NCBI RefSeq assembly: GCF_003937945.1
Contig: NZ_RSEC01000046.1
Coordinates: 372,001 to 436,000 of the forward strand
Origin: Amycolatopsis eburnea
Lineage (GTDB): Bacteria > Actinomycetota > Actinomycetes > Mycobacteriales > Pseudonocardiaceae
Length of the DNA stretch: 64,000 nucleotides
Direction of reading: 5' to 3'
The notes under the pieces were generated by a model that saw nothing but the letters and a program-made list of their open reading frames with translations, had not been told where the DNA came from and ran no database searches. The stretch's first letter is position 1; every line of letters begins with the position of its first letter. Of the stretch, positions 61,556-64,000 are shown in pieces. Position numbers and translations under genes: made by a program.

Positions 61556-62793
61556 GCAAGAACACCACCGAAACGATCGCGGGTGGCGCCATCGCCTTGC
61601 TCGTGCCGCTGTGCGTGGGCTTCGCCGCGGACTGGCCCGCCTGGGTCACCGTCTCGGCGGCCGTGGTCGCCTTCCTCGTCACGTTGTGGGGGCTGCGCAA
61701 CTACCACTTCCGCACCGAGCAGGCGCAGCTCCGCGCGGAAAACGCCTACCGGCAGCAGATGGCAGCGCAGCAAGCGCCGCCACCGCCGCCTCCGCCGGCG
61801 CCCGGCCCGCCGCCGAGCCGGGCCGTCGCCCCGATGTCGCTGCCCAGCTCGTTGGAAGGCATCCCGTTCACCTTCGGGTGCACGGTGCACTGGGATCCCC
61901 CGGAATTGCGGCTCGACCGGGGACACGCCGATCCGGCCGCGGTCGCCACCGCGGCGATCGTGGAACGAGCCCGGGAGATCAGCCAGTCGCACCACCCGGA
62001 CGACGACGCCGTCGTCCACGCGCTGGCCGCGTCCCTCGGGCGGCCCGCCGCCACGCCCGACCGGCTGCTGCAGGCGTGGGCGACCGACGTCAGAACCCAG
62101 GTCGGCCAGCACCACCGCGAGCACCTGAACGCCCTGGCCACCTTGCGACGGCAGCAACAACTGCAGGAACAACGCATCGCGAACCAGCGCATGGTGCGCG
62201 CGTACCTGGGCGACGAGGTCCTGACCGACGTCGGCAGCACCGTCGTGTGGTGGCTCGCGCGCAACGAAGAGGAAGTACGCGAGACAGTCGACCTCATCGG
62301 AACGCTGGCACGGCTGTCCGCGGCGGCCAACAACCAAGAGGTCGACGAGTTGTTCCGCCACCTCGTGCCCGAACACGCCGCTCCGCGGCCGGCCGTGCCG
62401 CCGCAGCCGTTCTTCACCCCGCCGGAGCCGGCGTTCTTCGTCGACGCTGCGGGCGAAGTCAACCCGGTGGCGGAGGACCGGGGTGGCAAGGTCGACCTGC
62501 TCCCCGATCCCGGCGATTCCCAGAACAGTCTCTTCGGGCACCAGCTGGCGAATCTCGTCGAGCGGCACGGGCACTCCGACCTGGCACAGGAGTACCGCGA
62601 GCGGTACCGGACGGTCGACGCAACCGGACCTTCCAGCTCGGCCGCTCCTCCTGAAGAGCAAGGTGGCTTCTTCGAGCCCGAGCCGCCCTCGACCGAGCCT
62701 CCGACGGGGAATGACGGCGCCCCCTCGTCGCCGGAGGCCCCGGATCGGGAACCGGACAGCGAAGACCGGCGTGACTGGGGCGCGGGTGGCTAG
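61552..62793 (+). CDS. Two-helix membrane protein of the cyclase/STAND unit
   Basis: The 413-residue protein has a short cytoplasmic start, two membrane helices (about residues 8-25 and 29-48) and a Pro-rich linker (APPPPPPPAPGPPPS). A soluble region with a helical coiled part (HLNALATLRRQQQLQEQRIA) and a tail rich in Pro, Glu and Asp complete it. ATG 61552 overlaps the STAND-like stop (ATGA), so it belongs to the same operon. It carries no GDQ-N tag. I recognise no family; it could be the membrane effector or anchor of the unit. Confidence 0.75.
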   Translation: MSKNTTETIAGGAIALLVPLCVGFAADWPAWVTVSAAVVAFLVTLWGLRNYHFRTEQAQLRAENAYRQQMAAQQAPPPPPPPAPGPPPSRAVAPMSLPSSLEGIPFTFGCTVHWDPPELRLDRGHADPAAVATAAIVERAREISQSHHPDDDAVVHALAASLGRPAATPDRLLQAWATDVRTQVGQHHREHLNALATLRRQQQLQEQRIANQRMVRAYLGDEVLTDVGSTVVWWLARNEEEVRETVDLIGTLARLSAAANNQEVDELFRHLVPEHAAPRPAVPPQPFFTPPEPAFFVDAAGEVNPVAEDRGGKVDLLPDPGDSQNSLFGHQLANLVERHGHSDLAQEYRERYRTVDATGPSSSAAPPEEQGGFFEPEPPSTEPPTGNDGAPSSPEAPDREPDSEDRRDWGAGG

Positions 62794-62799
62794 CTGAGG

Positions 62800-64000
62800 T
62801 CAGCGGGTCCCGCGGATCCCCTCCGGCGCGGGCGCCACCACGCCGTCCGGGTCGTCGGCGAGGTCGTTGCGGTGGCTTTCCGCCAGCGCGAGCACGCTCA
62901 GCACGGTGAGCAGGCAGCACGCGGCGATCACCGCGGAGATCACCAGTGTGCCGGCGCCGGCGATGCTCGCGAACACCACCGGGGCGATGCCCGCGCCGAG
63001 GCCGGCGATCTGGTAGCCCAGTGACGCGCCGGTGTAGCGCGTGCGGGTGCCGAACAGCTCGGTGCACAGCGCGGCCAGCGGTCCGTACATCGCCGGGTGC
63101 GCGATCGACTGCCCGAGGACGAGCGCCAGGACCAGCAGGCCCGCCGAGTGGCTGTCGACCATCGGGAACAGCAGGAAGCCCACCAGCGCCGTGGCCACCG
63201 CGCCGCCGATGACCACCGGGCGGCGGCCGATGCGGTCCGACAGCGCCGAGAACCCGATGATGCCCGCCACCGCTCCCACCGAGGACACCGTGATCGCGTT
63301 GAGCACCGTCTGGCGGGAGAAGCCCTGGCCGACCGCGTAGGCGAGGACGTACGTGGTGAGCGTGCCCTGCGCGACGAACGCGCCGAAGCCGACGCCCACC
63401 GCCAGCAGCAGGTTCTTCGGGTGCCGCCGCAGCACCTCCAGCAGCGGGGCGCGCGACGGGCGGCTCGTCGCCGCGAAGACCGGTGTTTCGGTCACCTTCA
63501 GCCGGACGAACAGGCCGATGGCGAGCAGCACCACGCTGAGCAGGAACGGGATCCGCCAGCCCCACGCCAGGAACTGCGCGTCGGTCGTCACCGCGGCCAT
63601 GAGCGTCAGCATCAGCGTCGAGACGACCATGCCGCTGGGGGCGCCGGCGTTGGTGAAGCTCGCCCACAGGCCGCGGCGGGTGGTGGCGTGCTCGGCCGAC
63701 ATCAGCACCGCGCCGCCCCACTCGCCGCCGACCGCGACGCCCTGCAGCACGCGCAGCACGATCAGCAGGATCGGGGCCAGGGCGCCGGCCTGGGCGTACG
63801 TCGGGAGCACGCCGATCAGCGTGCTCGCGAGGCCCATCATCGTCATGGTGATCACGAGCATCCGCTTGCGGCCGAGCAGGTCCCCGAAGTGCCCGAAGAC
63901 GATCCCGCCGAGCGGGCGGGCCAGGTAGCCGGTGGTGAAGGTGCCCAGGCTCGCGATCGTGCCGATCACCGGGTCCAGGCCGGAGAAGAAGACCTTGGAG
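62800..64000 (-). CDS. MHS-family major facilitator transporter (runs off the right edge)
   Basis: About 399 residues of a metabolite:H+ symporter are present; the N-terminus is beyond the window. The signature FGHFGDLLGRKRML between the first helices is typical of the MHS group (proline/betaine, shikimate, citrate carriers). So are RVLQGVAVGGEWGGAVLMSAEH, GWRIPFLLSVVLLAIGLFVR and the second half LSDRIGRRPVVIGG. The substrate is unknown. It is convergent with the cyclase/STAND operon, six bases apart. Confidence 0.92.
   Translation of the reverse strand, partial: SKVFFSGLDPVIGTIASLGTFTTGYLARPLGGIVFGHFGDLLGRKRMLVITMTMMGLASTLIGVLPTYAQAGALAPILLIVLRVLQGVAVGGEWGGAVLMSAEHATTRRGLWASFTNAGAPSGMVVSTLMLTLMAAVTTDAQFLAWGWRIPFLLSVVLLAIGLFVRLKVTETPVFAATSRPSRAPLLEVLRRHPKNLLLAVGVGFGAFVAQGTLTTYVLAYAVGQGFSRQTVLNAITVSSVGAVAGIIGFSALSDRIGRRPVVIGGAVATALVGFLLFPMVDSHSAGLLVLALVLGQSIAHPAMYGPLAALCTELFGTRTRYTGASLGYQIAGLGAGIAPVVFASIAGAGTLVISAVIAACCLLTVLSVLALAESHRNDLADDPDGVVAPAPEGIRGTR

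Overview
The window is high-GC actinobacterial chromosome. It is most likely from Amycolatopsis or a close Pseudonocardiaceae relative, judging from WhiA, RbpA, OpcA, GpgS, F420-type oxidoreductases, abundant GTG starts and many leaderless promoters (a -10 hexamer 6-8 bases before the start codon). No rRNA, tRNA, insertion sequence, phage or CRISPR array was seen. The genus is inferred from protein style, not measured.

The backbone follows the conserved fmt-rsmB / rpe-ribE-ribBA-ribH-PH protein / uvrC-rapZ-yvcK-whiA / gap-pgk-tpiA-secG / pgl-opcA-zwf-pgi-tal-tkt / ctaB order known from actinobacteria such as Mycobacterium tuberculosis. Left part (1-18 kb): a partial HelR-type RNA polymerase recycling factor, ctaB with a coupled membrane protein, the pentose-phosphate operon tkt-tal-pgi-zwf-opcA-pgl, a TetR/flavin monooxygenase pair, an orphan sensor kinase, rbpA, secG and the gap-pgk-tpiA glycolytic operon.

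Between gap and whiA (18-37 kb) lies about 19 kb of accessory DNA. It holds a 37-bp tandem repeat, an AlkX/AlkZ-like HTH_42 protein, a LysE exporter, an ArsR/F420-oxidoreductase pair, a three-gene MukFEB/Wadjet-like SMC operon with no recognisable nuclease gene, a HemF-like coproporphyrinogen oxidase, a secreted multidomain sugar dehydrogenase, a TetR/sterol-desaturase pair and GpgS. The core resumes with whiA-yvcK-rapZ-uvrC, a secreted serine protease, xthA, a broken SecD fragment, the riboflavin genes and rpe. A two-component system with a secreted serine hydrolase interrupts rpe from rsmB-fmt. Gamma-glutamyltranspeptidase, a GH25 lysozyme and a secreted pyroglutamyl-peptidase-like protein follow.

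The right end (58.1-62.8 kb) is a compact four-gene unit: a Crp/Fnr regulator, a divergent class III nucleotide-cyclase-like protein, a P-loop STAND-like protein and a two-helix membrane protein. The cyclase ends with, and the P-loop protein begins with, nearly the same 18-residue peptide (GPG-VHGGTGDQ-N). I consider this the best candidate for an undescribed signalling or conflict system. The window closes with a partial MHS-family transporter.

Two sequence-level patterns cut across the regions. First, promoter motifs of the PafBC (RecA-independent DNA damage) type lie in front of uvrC, the HTH_42 glycosylase-like gene and, less perfectly, xthA; further copies sit inside palindromic repeats with no gene behind them. 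Second, several families of long near-perfect palindromes occupy gene ends, one built on GAAGGCCACCTT and one on TGAAnGAnnCnTTCA.
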